DNA of 64,000 bases from Flavobacterium psychrophilum (GCA_945879625.1 CAMCVA010000002.1:124001-188000); one strand, 5' to 3'; counted from the stretch's first letter, positions 53,131 through 61,391 are shown. Made by a program: numbers and translations. The notes: generated by a model from the sequence alone, not told the origin.

Positions 53131-53682
53131 TTAGGAATTTCGTTCTCTTATTTTTTTGTAAAACCGGAAACCCAACATGATTAATACTGAAAATAAAACA
53201 ATTCCAATCACTCCGTAAATCCAGTTGACTGCGTTTTTCAGGATAACTAAAAACACAACGGCAAATAAAATAAGGGTAGCGCCCTCATTCCACAGGCGCA
53301 TAAAATTAGAACTAAATTTCACTTCGCCTTGTTGCAATTGCACAAAATACCGGTGACAAATAAGGTGGTAGACATACAACAGCAGCACAAAGCTCAATTT
53401 GACATGCATCCACGGTTGTGTGAGCCAAGCTTTTCCTAAATCGGTAAAAAACAACATCCAGTAGGCAAAAATGCTGGCCAAAACAGCACTTGGCCAAGTG
53501 ATAATGTACCACAAACGGTATTCCATGAGCTGGTATTGTTTGCTTAATATTTCGCGTTCGGGTGATGCTTTTTCCTGGGCTTCTGCATGGTAAACAAAAA
53601 GCCGTACGATGTAAAACAAACCGGCAAACCAGGTGATCACAAAGATGAGGTGCAGTGATTTGAGGTAGTTGTAGAGTTCCAT
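53131..53682 (-). CDS. hemJ: protoporphyrinogen IX oxidase HemJ
   Basis: 183 residues, four to five membrane spans. HemJ marks: LKSLHLIFVITWFAGLFY with the conserved His, IVRLFVYHAE, WPSAVLASIFAYWML, and MHVKLSFVLLLYVYHLICHR with the conserved Lys. It oxidises protoporphyrinogen IX to protoporphyrin IX and supplies ferrochelatase (hemH, upstream in the same direction). No hemG or hemY is present, so HemJ fills this step. Confidence 0.92.
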   Translation of the reverse strand: MELYNYLKSLHLIFVITWFAGLFYIVRLFVYHAEAQEKASPEREILSKQYQLMEYRLWYIITWPSAVLASIFAYWMLFFTDLGKAWLTQPWMHVKLSFVLLLYVYHLICHRYFVQLQQGEVKFSSNFMRLWNEGATLILFAVVFLVILKNAVNWIYGVIGIVLFSVLIMLGFRFYKKIRERNS

Positions 53683-53691
53683 ATTGCTTCG

Positions 53692-53726
53692 TTTACAGTT
53701 TTAAGTTTACAGTTTACAGTTTACAG
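53692..53726 (-). repeat. heptad tandem repeat (TTTACAG) between hemH and hemJ
   Basis: Five 7-nt units: TTTACAG, TTTTAAG, TTTACAG, TTTACAG, TTTACAG, read on the plus strand. Written as AGTTNNN it shares the period and first bases of the AGCTNNN arrays in the hem operon. Copy number could vary by slippage. Confidence 0.8.
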
Positions 53727-53790
53727 TTTGCCAAAAAAGATCCAAATTGGAATCGAATGAAACTTCATTTTACAAACCTGTTAGCATCGA

Positions 53791-54804
53791 TTATTTAGCC
53801 CAATCGGTGATCCAGTTGGCGACTACTTGGCACCACTCTTCTTCGTCGTTAAGGCAAGGAACCGCCATAAATTCTTCTCCACCGTGGTGCAAAAATTGTT
53901 CGTTGGCCTCCATGGCAATTTCTTCTAAGGTTTCCAAACAATCGCTCACAAAAGCAGGGGTAACCACCGCCAATTTCTTGATGCCTTTTTCGGGCATTTT
54001 GTTTATTTCGACATCGGTATACGGGGTGAGCCATTTGTCACCGGCCAAGCGCGATTGAAAGGTTTGGCTGTATTTGCCTTCGGGAATGCCCAATAATTCT
54101 ACAACTTGTTTGGTGGTTTCATAACATTGGTGGCTGTAACAAAATTCGTGTGCCGGCGAGGGCGTTGCGCAACAGCTGCGGTCCATTTTGCAATGGGATT
54201 TAGTCACATCGGTTTTGCGAATATGTCGTTTGGGAATGCCGTGGTAGGAAAACAACAAGTGGTCGTAGTCAAAGCCTTTTAAGTGGTTTTGTATAGATGT
54301 GGCTAATGCCTGAATGTAATCGGGTTTGTTGTAAAAGGCCGGAACGATGGTGAACGTCATTTCGTGGAAATACTGCTTGCGTAACTCTTCGGCCAAGACC
54401 AAAATAGTAGTGGTAGAGGCCATGGCGTGTTGCGGATACAGCGGAAAAAGCATCACCTCGGTAACTCCTTTGTCTTTGAGTTCTTGCAATCCTTTTTTGA
54501 TGGTAATCGTGCCGTAACGCATGGCCAAGGCAACGGGAATGTTAACTTTGGTCGCTACCTTTTGGTGCATTTTCTTAGAGATCACAATCAGTGGTGATCC
54601 TTCGTCGGTCCATATTCGGGCATAGGCCTCCGCCGATTTTTTGGGACGGGTATTCAAAATAATGCCGCGCACTAAAAGCGCACGCAACAAATAGGGCACA
54701 TCGATTACAAATTTATCCATTAAAAATTCATCCAAATAGGGCTTCACGTCTTTGGCAGTTGGACTTTCTGGCGAACCCAGATTGACTAATAGTACTCCTT
54801 TCAT
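53791..54804 (-). CDS. hemH: ferrochelatase
   Basis: 337 residues. It begins KGVLLVNLGSPESPTAKDV, with catalytic His in LLFSYHGIPKRHIRKTD, YSQTFQSRLAGDKWLTPYTD and the metal-site ETLEEIAMEANEQFLHHGGE (conserved Glu). It inserts ferrous iron into protoporphyrin IX. A Cys-rich internal stretch (HCKMDRSCCATPSPAHEFC) recalls cluster-binding loops of some ferrochelatases, though iron-sulfur binding here is a guess. It starts 31 nt after the AraC-family gene. Confidence 0.95.
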   Translation of the reverse strand: MKGVLLVNLGSPESPTAKDVKPYLDEFLMDKFVIDVPYLLRALLVRGIILNTRPKKSAEAYARIWTDEGSPLIVISKKMHQKVATKVNIPVALAMRYGTITIKKGLQELKDKGVTEVMLFPLYPQHAMASTTTILVLAEELRKQYFHEMTFTIVPAFYNKPDYIQALATSIQNHLKGFDYDHLLFSYHGIPKRHIRKTDVTKSHCKMDRSCCATPSPAHEFCYSHQCYETTKQVVELLGIPEGKYSQTFQSRLAGDKWLTPYTDVEINKMPEKGIKKLAVVTPAFVSDCLETLEEIAMEANEQFLHHGGEEFMAVPCLNDEEEWCQVVANWITDWAK

Positions 54805-54835
54805 GCGTATAATTTTTGTTAGCTAACCGCGTTTG

Positions 54836-55708
54836 CTATACGGTTACATTAATTGATAATATGTATTTTTTGGGCGTAGTGCCAAATTTTTTCTTGAAGG
54901 CAGCGATAAAATGGCTCCCAGTACTGTAGCCAATTTTCAGGCTCACTTCGTTAACATTGTAGGAGCCTGTGTCCAACAATCGGCGGGCGTAATCCATTTT
55001 GTAATCAAACAAAAATCCATAGACCGTGTCGCCATATATTTGTTTGAAGCCCATTTTAAGTTTTTTCAAATTTAAGCCGATCTGATCGGCGAGCTCTTGT
55101 AATCCTGGCGGTTCGGCTAAGTTGGCCAAAATAATTTCCTTGGCTTTGCGAATTTTGAGCACGTTTTCTTCGTCAATCAAAAACGGACATTGCTCGGCAT
55201 CGGGGTCTTCGGTTCGATTAAAATACAAACTCAACAATTCGTAGCCTTTGCCTTTGTAGTATAAACTTTTGATCGAGGGGTTTAAATTATAATGAAACAA
55301 CTGACTGAGCACAATGGCCATCGAAGGACTGATATCGCTTTCGGTATAGTATTTTTTATCTTTGTTGTCTTCACTCAAAAAAGGAATATAATCGGCCTCA
55401 TTCGAAAACAAGGCGTGAAATTTTTTGATGGAGATAACCACCGAGATCACCCAAGACGATGGCGCTATTTCTAAGTGCAACGGGAGTTCCTTTTGCGGAT
55501 TATACAACAACAACGCTTTTTCATCTTTGAGGTTTAGCGCGTAGTTGCCGCTATTAAAAATAAACTTGGCCTTGCCTTTAATACCAAAATGAAACTGAAT
55601 TAATCCCTGTTCAATTTCCCGTTCAACATGATATAGTTCGTCTGAATCATTTTGAAATCGGATGAGGGTAAAATCATGTTCAATGGCAATTACTTCTTGT
55701 GAACCCAT
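54836..55708 (-). CDS. AraC-family transcriptional regulator
   Basis: 290 residues. An N-terminal cupin-like sensing half (~1-170: HVEREIEQGLIQFHFGIKGK, LHLEIAPSSWVISVVIS) and a C-terminal pair of helix-turn-helices (~185-290: GLQELADQIGLNLKKLKMGF and NVNEVSLKIGYSTGSHFIAAFKKKFGTTP divided as HTH2). It is divergent from hemA and directly upstream of hemH, so it is a likely regulator of heme synthesis. Candidate operator half-sites lie at 55852-55883. The ligand is unknown; iron or heme intermediates are obvious ideas. Confidence 0.9.
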   Translation of the reverse strand: MGSQEVIAIEHDFTLIRFQNDSDELYHVEREIEQGLIQFHFGIKGKAKFIFNSGNYALNLKDEKALLLYNPQKELPLHLEIAPSSWVISVVISIKKFHALFSNEADYIPFLSEDNKDKKYYTESDISPSMAIVLSQLFHYNLNPSIKSLYYKGKGYELLSLYFNRTEDPDAEQCPFLIDEENVLKIRKAKEIILANLAEPPGLQELADQIGLNLKKLKMGFKQIYGDTVYGFLFDYKMDYARRLLDTGSYNVNEVSLKIGYSTGSHFIAAFKKKFGTTPKKYILSINVTV

Positions 55709-55801
55709 AGCGATATATTTTTTTTAAAGCACAAAACCTTGATTCGTTCTTTTATTTAGAGTTATTCTATATAACCTACTCTAAAAGGCCTAATTTCCTT
55801 G

Positions 55802-55834
55802 CAAATTTAAAAGAAAATACGAGCTATTGTTCAA
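55802..55834 (-). promoter_or_regulatory. promoter of the AraC-family gene, TTG-N22-TAAATTTG
   Basis: On the minus strand TAAATTTG (55809 to 55802) is preceded at 22 nt by TTG (55834 to 55832). The resulting leader is about 90 nt. CTATTGTTCAATAG around 55824-55837 is a 6-2-6 inverted repeat covering the -33 element. Confidence 0.55.
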
Positions 55835-55851
55835 TAGTGTCCAAAATTTCG

Positions 55852-55883
55852 TTCAGCGTTCTAAAAAGTACTTTGAGCGTTGT
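55852..55883 (+). promoter_or_regulatory. candidate AraC-type activator site: two direct half-sites 21 bp apart
   Basis: TTCAGCGTTCT (55852-55862) and TTGAGCGTTGT (55873-55883) agree at 9 of 11 positions and are exactly 21 bp, two helical turns, apart. The second covers the hemA -33 TTG (55880-55882), the layout used by AraC-family activators. Confidence 0.5.
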
Positions 55884-55911
55884 TTTTATCAAAAGGCTAG
55901 CCCTAATTTTG
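55880..55911 (+). promoter_or_regulatory. hemA promoter, TTG-N21-TAATTTTG
   Basis: TTG at 55880-55882 and TAATTTTG at 55904-55911, 21 nt apart, 25 nt before the hemA ATG at 55937. Confidence 0.65.
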
Positions 55912-55936
55912 TTGAAGCATTTTGATTAAATGATTT

Positions 55937-57193
55937 ATGGAAATTATACACCAAACAAAATTTACTACTTTTTACGCGGTTGGATTGAGCTATAAAAAAG
56001 CAGATGCAGAAACTAGAGGAAAATTTAGTTTAGACGCCCCAGCAAAAGAACAACTTTTATTACAAGCTAAAAAGGAAGGAATTGAAGCCCTTATTGTAAC
56101 TTCTACCTGCAACAGAACCGAAATCTACGGATTTGCACAACACCCCTTTCAACTCATCAAATTACTTTGTGAAAACAGCCACGGTACAGTGGAAGATTTT
56201 CAAAAAGTGGCGTTTGTATTCAAAAACCAAGAAGCAGTCAATCACATGTTTCGCGTAGGAACCGGATTGGATAGCCAAATTTTGGGAGATTTTGAAATCA
56301 TCAGCCAACTCAAAATAGCCTTTTCAGAGAGTAAAGCCATTGGTTTGGCCAACGCCTATTTGGAGCGATTGGTGAATGCCGTGATTCAAGCCAGTAAAAA
56401 AATTAAAACCGATACCGAGATTTCTTCTGGCGCCACTTCGGTTTCGTTTGCTTCTGTGCAATACATCATTAAAAATGTAGCCAATATCGGATCAAAAAAC
56501 ATATTGCTATTTGGGACGGGTAAAATAGGCCGAAACACCTGCGAAAATTTGGTTAAACACACCAAACACGAGCAAATTACCTTAATCAATAGAACCAAAG
56601 ACAAAGCCGAACGCTTGGCCCGCAAACTGAATGTAATCGTAAAAGATTATGCCGATTTGCAATTGGAATTGCAAAAAGCCGATGTTGTAGTCGTGGCCAC
56701 TGGCGCTCAAAATCCTACCATTGATAAAGCCATCCTCAACCTGAAAAAACCCTTGTTGATCTTGGATTTGTCAATCCCGAAAAACGTACACGAAAATGTG
56801 CAAGAATTGCCTGGAGTTCGCTTGGTGCATATGGATCATTTGTCACAAATGACAGACGAAACGCTAGAAAATAGAAAACTACACATTCCGGCAGCCGAAG
56901 CAATTATAGAAGATATCAAAAGCGAATTTATGGATTGGACCAAGCAACGCAAGTTTGCTCCAACTATTCATGCCTTGAAGCAGAAATTGAATTCTATCAA
57001 AGAAGGCGAATTAACTATTCAGCGTAAAAAATTGGACAATTTTAACGAAGATCACGCCGAGATAATTAGCACACGCATTATCCAAAAAATCACCAACCAT
57101 TTTGCCAATCACTTAAAAGACGACGATACTTTGGTCGATCAGAGCATTGAGTGGATTGAACGCATTTTTCAACTCGAATCGGTTTCAAAATAA
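55937..57193 (+). CDS. hemA: glutamyl-tRNA reductase
   Basis: 418 residues. Catalytic Cys in VTSTCNRTEIYGF, VGLSYKKADAETRGKF at the start, LDSQILGDFEIISQLK, and a nucleotide-binding ILLFGTGKIGRNTCENL. C-terminal helices provide dimerisation. It reduces glutamyl-tRNA to glutamate-1-semialdehyde, the first step of C5-pathway heme synthesis. The next enzyme, HemL, is not in this window. First gene of the rightward hem operon. Confidence 0.95.
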   Translation: MEIIHQTKFTTFYAVGLSYKKADAETRGKFSLDAPAKEQLLLQAKKEGIEALIVTSTCNRTEIYGFAQHPFQLIKLLCENSHGTVEDFQKVAFVFKNQEAVNHMFRVGTGLDSQILGDFEIISQLKIAFSESKAIGLANAYLERLVNAVIQASKKIKTDTEISSGATSVSFASVQYIIKNVANIGSKNILLFGTGKIGRNTCENLVKHTKHEQITLINRTKDKAERLARKLNVIVKDYADLQLELQKADVVVVATGAQNPTIDKAILNLKKPLLILDLSIPKNVHENVQELPGVRLVHMDHLSQMTDETLENRKLHIPAAEAIIEDIKSEFMDWTKQRKFAPTIHALKQKLNSIKEGELTIQRKKLDNFNEDHAEIISTRIIQKITNHFANHLKDDDTLVDQSIEWIERIFQLESVSK

Positions 57194-57223
57194 CAGACTG
57201 CACAGCAGCTACACGGGCAAAAG

Positions 57224-58180
57224 ATGGCGGATAAAATTATACGAATAGGAACGCGAGACAGCGAATTGGCATTATGGCAAGCGCATACAGTTCAACAACA
57301 ACTTCACGATTTAGGCTATAAAACTGAAATTGTCGCAGTAAAATCCCAGGGCGATATTCTCCTGGACAAACCCCTTTACGAATTAGGAATCACCGGAATT
57401 TTCACCAAAACCTTAGACATCGCGATGCTCAATGGAGTGGTAGACATTGCCGTACATTCCATGAAAGACGTTCCTACCGCATTGCCCACAGGTATCGTGC
57501 AAGCCGCTGTTTTGGAACGCGCCAATGTAGCCGACATTTTGGTGCACAAAGGCAATCTTCCTCTATTGGGACAAGCCGCTACGATTGCCACCGGGAGTTT
57601 GCGTCGACAGGCGCAGTGGCTCAATAAATACCCGAGTCACAGCGTAGTCGATTTGCGCGGCAACGTGAATACGCGCTTACAAAAACTTACAGACAACGAG
57701 TGGAACGGGGCTGTTTTTGCCGCCGCAGGTTTGGAACGATTGGGATTTATCAGCGATAAAACAATCAAAAGCCCAACTTTTGAAGGGATTGGGGAGACGT
57801 TAGATTGGATGATTCCCGCTCCTGCACAAGGCGCAATGGTTGTCCTGGCAATGGCCAATGATGCTTTTGTTTTAGACGCTTTGTCGCAACTCAACCACAT
57901 TGAAACCGAGATTTGCACGCACATCGAACGTCAATTTTTGCGCACCCTAGAAGGCGGCTGTACGGCTCCCATTGGCGCTATAGCTACCTACAACGATGAG
58001 GCGGATACCTTTAATTTTACGGGAGTGTTATTGTCAATTGACGGGAAACAAAAATTGGAAATCCATAAAACAGTCGACGTTTCTCAATGGAAAAAATTGG
58101 GCTATGAGTTGGCACAAGAAATTTTAGTAGATGGTGGGACAGCCCTGATGGCTGAAATTAAAAAATCGTTGCAAAAATAA
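57224..58180 (+). CDS. hemC: hydroxymethylbilane synthase (porphobilinogen deaminase)
   Basis: 318 residues. IRIGTRDSELALWQAHTVQQ, the catalytic Asp region DILLDKPLYELGITGIFTK, HSMKDVPTALPTG, GSLRRQAQWL and the cofactor-binding Cys in LEGGCTAPIGAIA. It joins four porphobilinogen units. It follows hemA by 30 nt. Confidence 0.96.
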   Translation: MADKIIRIGTRDSELALWQAHTVQQQLHDLGYKTEIVAVKSQGDILLDKPLYELGITGIFTKTLDIAMLNGVVDIAVHSMKDVPTALPTGIVQAAVLERANVADILVHKGNLPLLGQAATIATGSLRRQAQWLNKYPSHSVVDLRGNVNTRLQKLTDNEWNGAVFAAAGLERLGFISDKTIKSPTFEGIGETLDWMIPAPAQGAMVVLAMANDAFVLDALSQLNHIETEICTHIERQFLRTLEGGCTAPIGAIATYNDEADTFNFTGVLLSIDGKQKLEIHKTVDVSQWKKLGYELAQEILVDGGTALMAEIKKSLQK

Positions 58181-58191
58181 TTCGAGCATTC

Positions 58192-58896
58192 GTGGCAAAA
58201 ACACCCAACATACTTTCAACCAAATCCCTTTTCCCAGAGCAAAAGCAAATCCTGCTTGATGCCAATATTGCAGTAGAAGAGGTAGATTTTATCACAACAA
58301 AATCAATCGATTTTGAATTAGGGAAGGTGCATGATAATTTGATTTTTACCAGTCAAAATGCCGTGGAATCGGTGTTACAACATCCCAATTGCGACCAACT
58401 AAAAAGCAAAAATGTGTTTGCTGTGGGGATGAAAACCAAAAGTCGCTTAACAGAAAACGGATTTAATGTAGTGGCCTATACAGGTTACGCTGCCGATTTG
58501 GCCGAAATTATTTCACTGGTTTACAGCAAAGAAAGTTATACCTTTTTTTGTGGAAACCTGCGGCGAGATGAATTGCCCAACACCTTGAAAGAAAACGGGA
58601 TTTTATTTAACGAAATTGAGACATACGAAACGGCCCTCACGCCCCAAAAAATAAAACAGCAGACCGAAGGGATCCTTTTTTTCAGCCCTTCGGCAGTTGA
58701 GAGTTACATGAAATTGAATTCAATAAATGACGAATTGTGTTTTTGCATTGGCGAAACAACTGCAGAAGCGCTAGAAAAAAATAAAACAAAAAACAGAATC
58801 ATTTCGGCCAAACCCACAATGGAACAGCTGATACTTGATGTAATCGCTTATTATTACAGCCCCCTAGCCCCCAATGGGGGAATAAGGAAGGTTTAA
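58192..58896 (+). CDS. hemD: uroporphyrinogen-III synthase, C-terminus altered by a repeat
   Basis: 234 residues, starting at GTG 58192, 11 nt after hemC. Low overall conservation is normal for HemD; LIFTSQNAVESVL, VFAVGMKTKSRLTENGF, YTFFCGNLRRDELP and ILFFSPSAVESYM are the recognisable blocks. It closes the tetrapyrrole ring with D-ring inversion. The last codons, SPLAPNGGIRKV, are encoded by the left arm of a 26-nt inverted repeat (58858-58883), so the native tail has been replaced or extended. Confidence 0.88.
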   Translation: MAKTPNILSTKSLFPEQKQILLDANIAVEEVDFITTKSIDFELGKVHDNLIFTSQNAVESVLQHPNCDQLKSKNVFAVGMKTKSRLTENGFNVVAYTGYAADLAEIISLVYSKESYTFFCGNLRRDELPNTLKENGILFNEIETYETALTPQKIKQQTEGILFFSPSAVESYMKLNSINDELCFCIGETTAEALEKNKTKNRIISAKPTMEQLILDVIAYYYSPLAPNGGIRKV

Positions 58897-58952
58897 AATA
58901 AAAAAATGGAAAATATAGATATGCAAATTCCCCCTTTGGGGGCTAGGGGGCT
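58858..58952. repeat. long inverted repeat spanning the hemD/hemE junction
   Basis: Left arm 58858-58883 (AGCCCCCTAGCCCCCAAT, GGGGGAAT) and right arm 58927-58952 are complementary at 25 of 26 positions with a 43-nt loop. The loop holds the hemD stop and both possible hemE ATGs (58906, 58921). The arms encode the end of HemD and residues 8-15 of HemE. Each arm also has its own CCCCC/GGGGG palindrome. Such C/G-run repeats occur in spacer DNA of other Bacteroidota; here one is within two reading frames. Confidence 0.85.
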
Positions 58953-59973
58953 CAAAAACGACTTATTCCTAAGAGCCTTAAACAACCAAACTGTAGAACG
59001 CCCACCTGTTTGGATGATGCGCCAAGCGGGCCGTTATTTGCCCGAATTTAGAGCGTTGCGTGACAAATACGATTTTTTCACCCGCTGCGAAACGCCCGAA
59101 TTGGCGGCTGAAATTACGGTGCAACCCATCAGAATTGTACAGCCCGATGCGGCGATTTTATTCTCGGATATTTTGGTCGTGCCAAGAGCAATGGGAATTC
59201 ACGTAGAATTGAAAGATAATTTGGGCCCCATAATTCCGAATCCAATTCGCACGACGGAACAAGTGAACCAAGTGTTTGTTCCTGATGTACATGAAACTTT
59301 GGGTTATGTGTTTGACGCCATCAAACTAACCAAAGAAATGCTGAATGATGAGGTGCCGTTAATTGGTTTTGCCGGTTCGCCATGGACTATTTTTTGTTAT
59401 GCCGTAGAAGGAAAAGGCTCCAAAAGTTTTGATACCGCCAAAGGATTTTGTTTTTCCAATCCAGTTGCGGCGCATACGTTGTTGCAAAAAATTACGGACA
59501 CCACGATTTTGTATTTAAAAGAAAAAGTTAACGCAGGATGTAATGCCATTCAGATTTTTGATTCGTGGGGCGGCATGCTTTCTCCGGTAGATTACCAAGA
59601 ATTCTCTTGGAGATACATCAATCAAATTGTAGAAGCCTTGGCTCCGCATACCAAAGTTATTGTGTTCGGAAAAGGCTGCTGGTTTGCGTTGAATGACATG
59701 GCCAAATCAAAAGCGTCGGCATTAGGTGTAGATTGGACCTGTTCGCCTAGAAATGCCCGTTATTTGTCGGGTGGAAATATTACCCTACAAGGGAATTTTG
59801 ATCCCTCACGTTTGTTATCGCCAATTCCCACCATCAAAAAAATGGTGCACGAAATGATTGACGAATTTGGGGCAGCCAACTACATCGTAAATTTAGGCCA
59901 CGGCATTTTACCAAATATCCCCGTAGATCATGCGAAGGCATTTGTAGATGCGGTGAAGGAGTATCAGAAATAA
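58906..59973 (+). CDS. hemE: uroporphyrinogen decarboxylase, N-terminus extended by a repeat
   Basis: 355 residues from ATG 58906. The conserved part starts [35 protein letters not shown] follows, and [31 protein letters not shown], and [10 protein letters not shown] are standard. The first 15 residues ([15 protein letters not shown]) have no place in the family; residues 8-15 are encoded by the right arm of the inverted repeat 58858-58952. An alternative ATG is at 58921. It decarboxylates uroporphyrinogen III to coproporphyrinogen III. Confidence 0.94.
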   Translation: MENIDMQIPPLGARGLKNDLFLRALNNQTVERPPVWMMRQAGRYLPEFRALRDKYDFFTRCETPELAAEITVQPIRIVQPDAAILFSDILVVPRAMGIHVELKDNLGPIIPNPIRTTEQVNQVFVPDVHETLGYVFDAIKLTKEMLNDEVPLIGFAGSPWTIFCYAVEGKGSKSFDTAKGFCFSNPVAAHTLLQKITDTTILYLKEKVNAGCNAIQIFDSWGGMLSPVDYQEFSWRYINQIVEALAPHTKVIVFGKGCWFALNDMAKSKASALGVDWTCSPRNARYLSGGNITLQGNFDPSRLLSPIPTIKKMVHEMIDEFGAANYIVNLGHGILPNIPVDHAKAFVDAVKEYQK

Positions 59974-60007
59974 GCTGACAGCTGACAGCTATTAGCTAAA
60001 AGCTTTA
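59973..60007 (+). repeat. heptad tandem repeat, AGCTNNN, between hemE and hemF
   Basis: AGCTGAC, AGCTGAC, AGCTATT, AGCTAAA, AGCTTTA in exact 7-nt register. It fills the 38-nt hemE-hemF gap, ending 4 nt before the hemF ATG, so it replaces any ordinary ribosome-binding leader. Confidence 0.82.
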
Positions 60008-60011
60008 AAAA

Positions 60012-60914
60012 ATGAAAGACAAATTCTATCAATACATACAAAATCTCCAAGATCAAATCTGCGCTAGATTGGAAGCGGTTGATGGAGTAGCCAAATTCCG
60101 GGAAGATTTGTGGGACAGACCCGAAGGCGGCGGCGGACGTACGCGCGTGATAGAAAACGGTCCCATTTTCGAAAAGGGCGGCGTGAACATTTCGGCCGTG
60201 CACGGAAAATTACCTGATTCCATGCAGAAACTATTCAACGTGGGCGAAGCCGATTTTTTTGCCTGCGGCTTGAGTTTGGTCATTCACCCTAAAAGCCCCA
60301 TGGTGCCGACCGTCCATGCCAATTGGCGTTACTTTGAAATGTATGACGATCACGGAAACGTAATTAACGCTTGGTTTGGTGGTGGACAAGATTTAACGCC
60401 CTATTATTTGTTTGAAGAAGATGCGATTCATTTTCATCAAACTTGCAAAACCGCTTGCGACAAACATAATCTGGACTTTTACCCAAAATTTAAACAACAG
60501 TGCGACACCTATTTTTGGAATGCACACCGCCTTGAAGCGAGAGGAATCGGCGGTTTATTCTTTGATTATTGCAAAGAAACCGAAGCCATAAAAACGCAAG
60601 ATTGGTTCAATTTCGTAACCGAAGTAGGAAACAGTTTTCTAGAAGCCTATGTGCCAATAGTAGAAAAAAGAAAAAATTTAGCCTATATGCCAGCCCAACG
60701 CACTTGGCAAGAAATTCGCCGTGGTCGTTATGTAGAATTCAATTTGGTACACGACAAAGGCACTCTTTTTGGCCTCAAAACCAACGGCCGAATTGAAAGC
60801 ATTTTGATGTCCTTGCCGCCGCATGTGCAATGGCATTATGATCATCATCCCGCTCCTGGAAGTGAAGAGGAGAAATTAATTCAAGTATTAGAGAATCCAA
60901 AAAATTGGGTATGA
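60012..60914 (+). CDS. hemF: oxygen-dependent coproporphyrinogen III oxidase
   Basis: 300 residues. GGGGRTRVIENGPIFEKGGV, LSLVIHPKSPMVPTVHANW, YFEMYDDHGNVINAWFGGGQ, DLTPYYLFEEDAIHFH, ARGIGGLFFDYC and RRGRYVEFNLVHDKGTLFGL are all family blocks. It converts coproporphyrinogen III to protoporphyrinogen IX using oxygen, which agrees with an aerobic life. Confidence 0.96.
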   Translation: MKDKFYQYIQNLQDQICARLEAVDGVAKFREDLWDRPEGGGGRTRVIENGPIFEKGGVNISAVHGKLPDSMQKLFNVGEADFFACGLSLVIHPKSPMVPTVHANWRYFEMYDDHGNVINAWFGGGQDLTPYYLFEEDAIHFHQTCKTACDKHNLDFYPKFKQQCDTYFWNAHRLEARGIGGLFFDYCKETEAIKTQDWFNFVTEVGNSFLEAYVPIVEKRKNLAYMPAQRTWQEIRRGRYVEFNLVHDKGTLFGLKTNGRIESILMSLPPHVQWHYDHHPAPGSEEEKLIQVLENPKNWV

Positions 60915-60960
60915 GCAAGTCAGCAATCAGCAATCAGCGGTCAGCAATTAGCTATTAGCC
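60914..60960 (+). repeat. heptad tandem repeat, AGCNNNN, after hemF
   Basis: AGCAAGT(C), AGCAATC, AGCAATC, AGCGGTC, AGCAATT, AGCTATT, AGCC. After the first 8-nt unit the register is 7 nt. It flanks the four-helix bundle gene on its left. Confidence 0.8.
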
Positions 60961-60981
60961 ACAAGAAAAATTATATACGCC

Positions 60982-61335
60982 ATGAGAGATTACAAAAAAT
61001 ATTCCGTTTGGGAAAAATCACACGCGATGACTTTGTCGGTTTATCAAGCGACACGTTCATTTCCTAAAAACGAAGTTTTTGGATTGACAAGCCAAATTAA
61101 AAGGGCATGTAGTTCAATTCCAATGAATATTGCTGAGGGTTGTGGAAGAAATTCAGATAAAGATTTTTGTCGATTTCTGTATATCGCATATGGATCGGCC
61201 AATGAATTAGAATATCAACTATTGTTGAGCGTTGATCTGGGTTTTATTGAAAAAGATAACGGACACAAATTATTGTCACAAATTGAAGAAATTAAAAAGA
61301 TGCTCAATGGTTTAATTTTGAAACTAACTAAATAA
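60982..61335 (+). CDS. four-helix bundle protein (S23/23S rRNA intervening-sequence family)
   Basis: 117 residues, four predicted helices. Family blocks: YSVWEKSHAMTLSVYQATRSF, FGLTSQIKRACSSIPMNIAEG, CGRNSDKDFCRFLYIAYGSA, ELEYQLLLSVDLGFI. The family occurs inside 23S rRNA intervening sequences and as free genes in many Bacteroidota; the related Avd protein supports diversity-generating retroelements. No such element is here. It interrupts the hem operon between hemF and hemB with heptad repeats on both sides, as if inserted. The function is unknown. Confidence 0.9.
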   Translation: MRDYKKYSVWEKSHAMTLSVYQATRSFPKNEVFGLTSQIKRACSSIPMNIAEGCGRNSDKDFCRFLYIAYGSANELEYQLLLSVDLGFIEKDNGHKLLSQIEEIKKMLNGLILKLTK

Positions 61336-61353
61336 TAACTGCTCACAGTAAAA

Positions 61354-61388
61354 AGCTAAATGCTAAAAGCTGTCAGCCAAAAGCTATA
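61354..61388 (+). repeat. heptad tandem repeat, AGCTNNN, before hemB
   Basis: AGCTAAA, TGCTAAA, AGCTGTC, AGCCAAA, AGCTATA in exact 7-nt register, ending 3 nt before the hemB ATG. Confidence 0.82.
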
Positions 61389-61391
61389 CAT

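Noticed and set aside
60982..61335. 23S rRNA intervening sequence suggested by the S23-family protein
   Set aside because: No rRNA sequence flanks it; neighbours are hemF and hemB.
53692..61388. Possible CRISPR-like arrays in hem spacers
   Set aside because: Units are 7 nt without unique spacers of constant length, and no cas genes are present.
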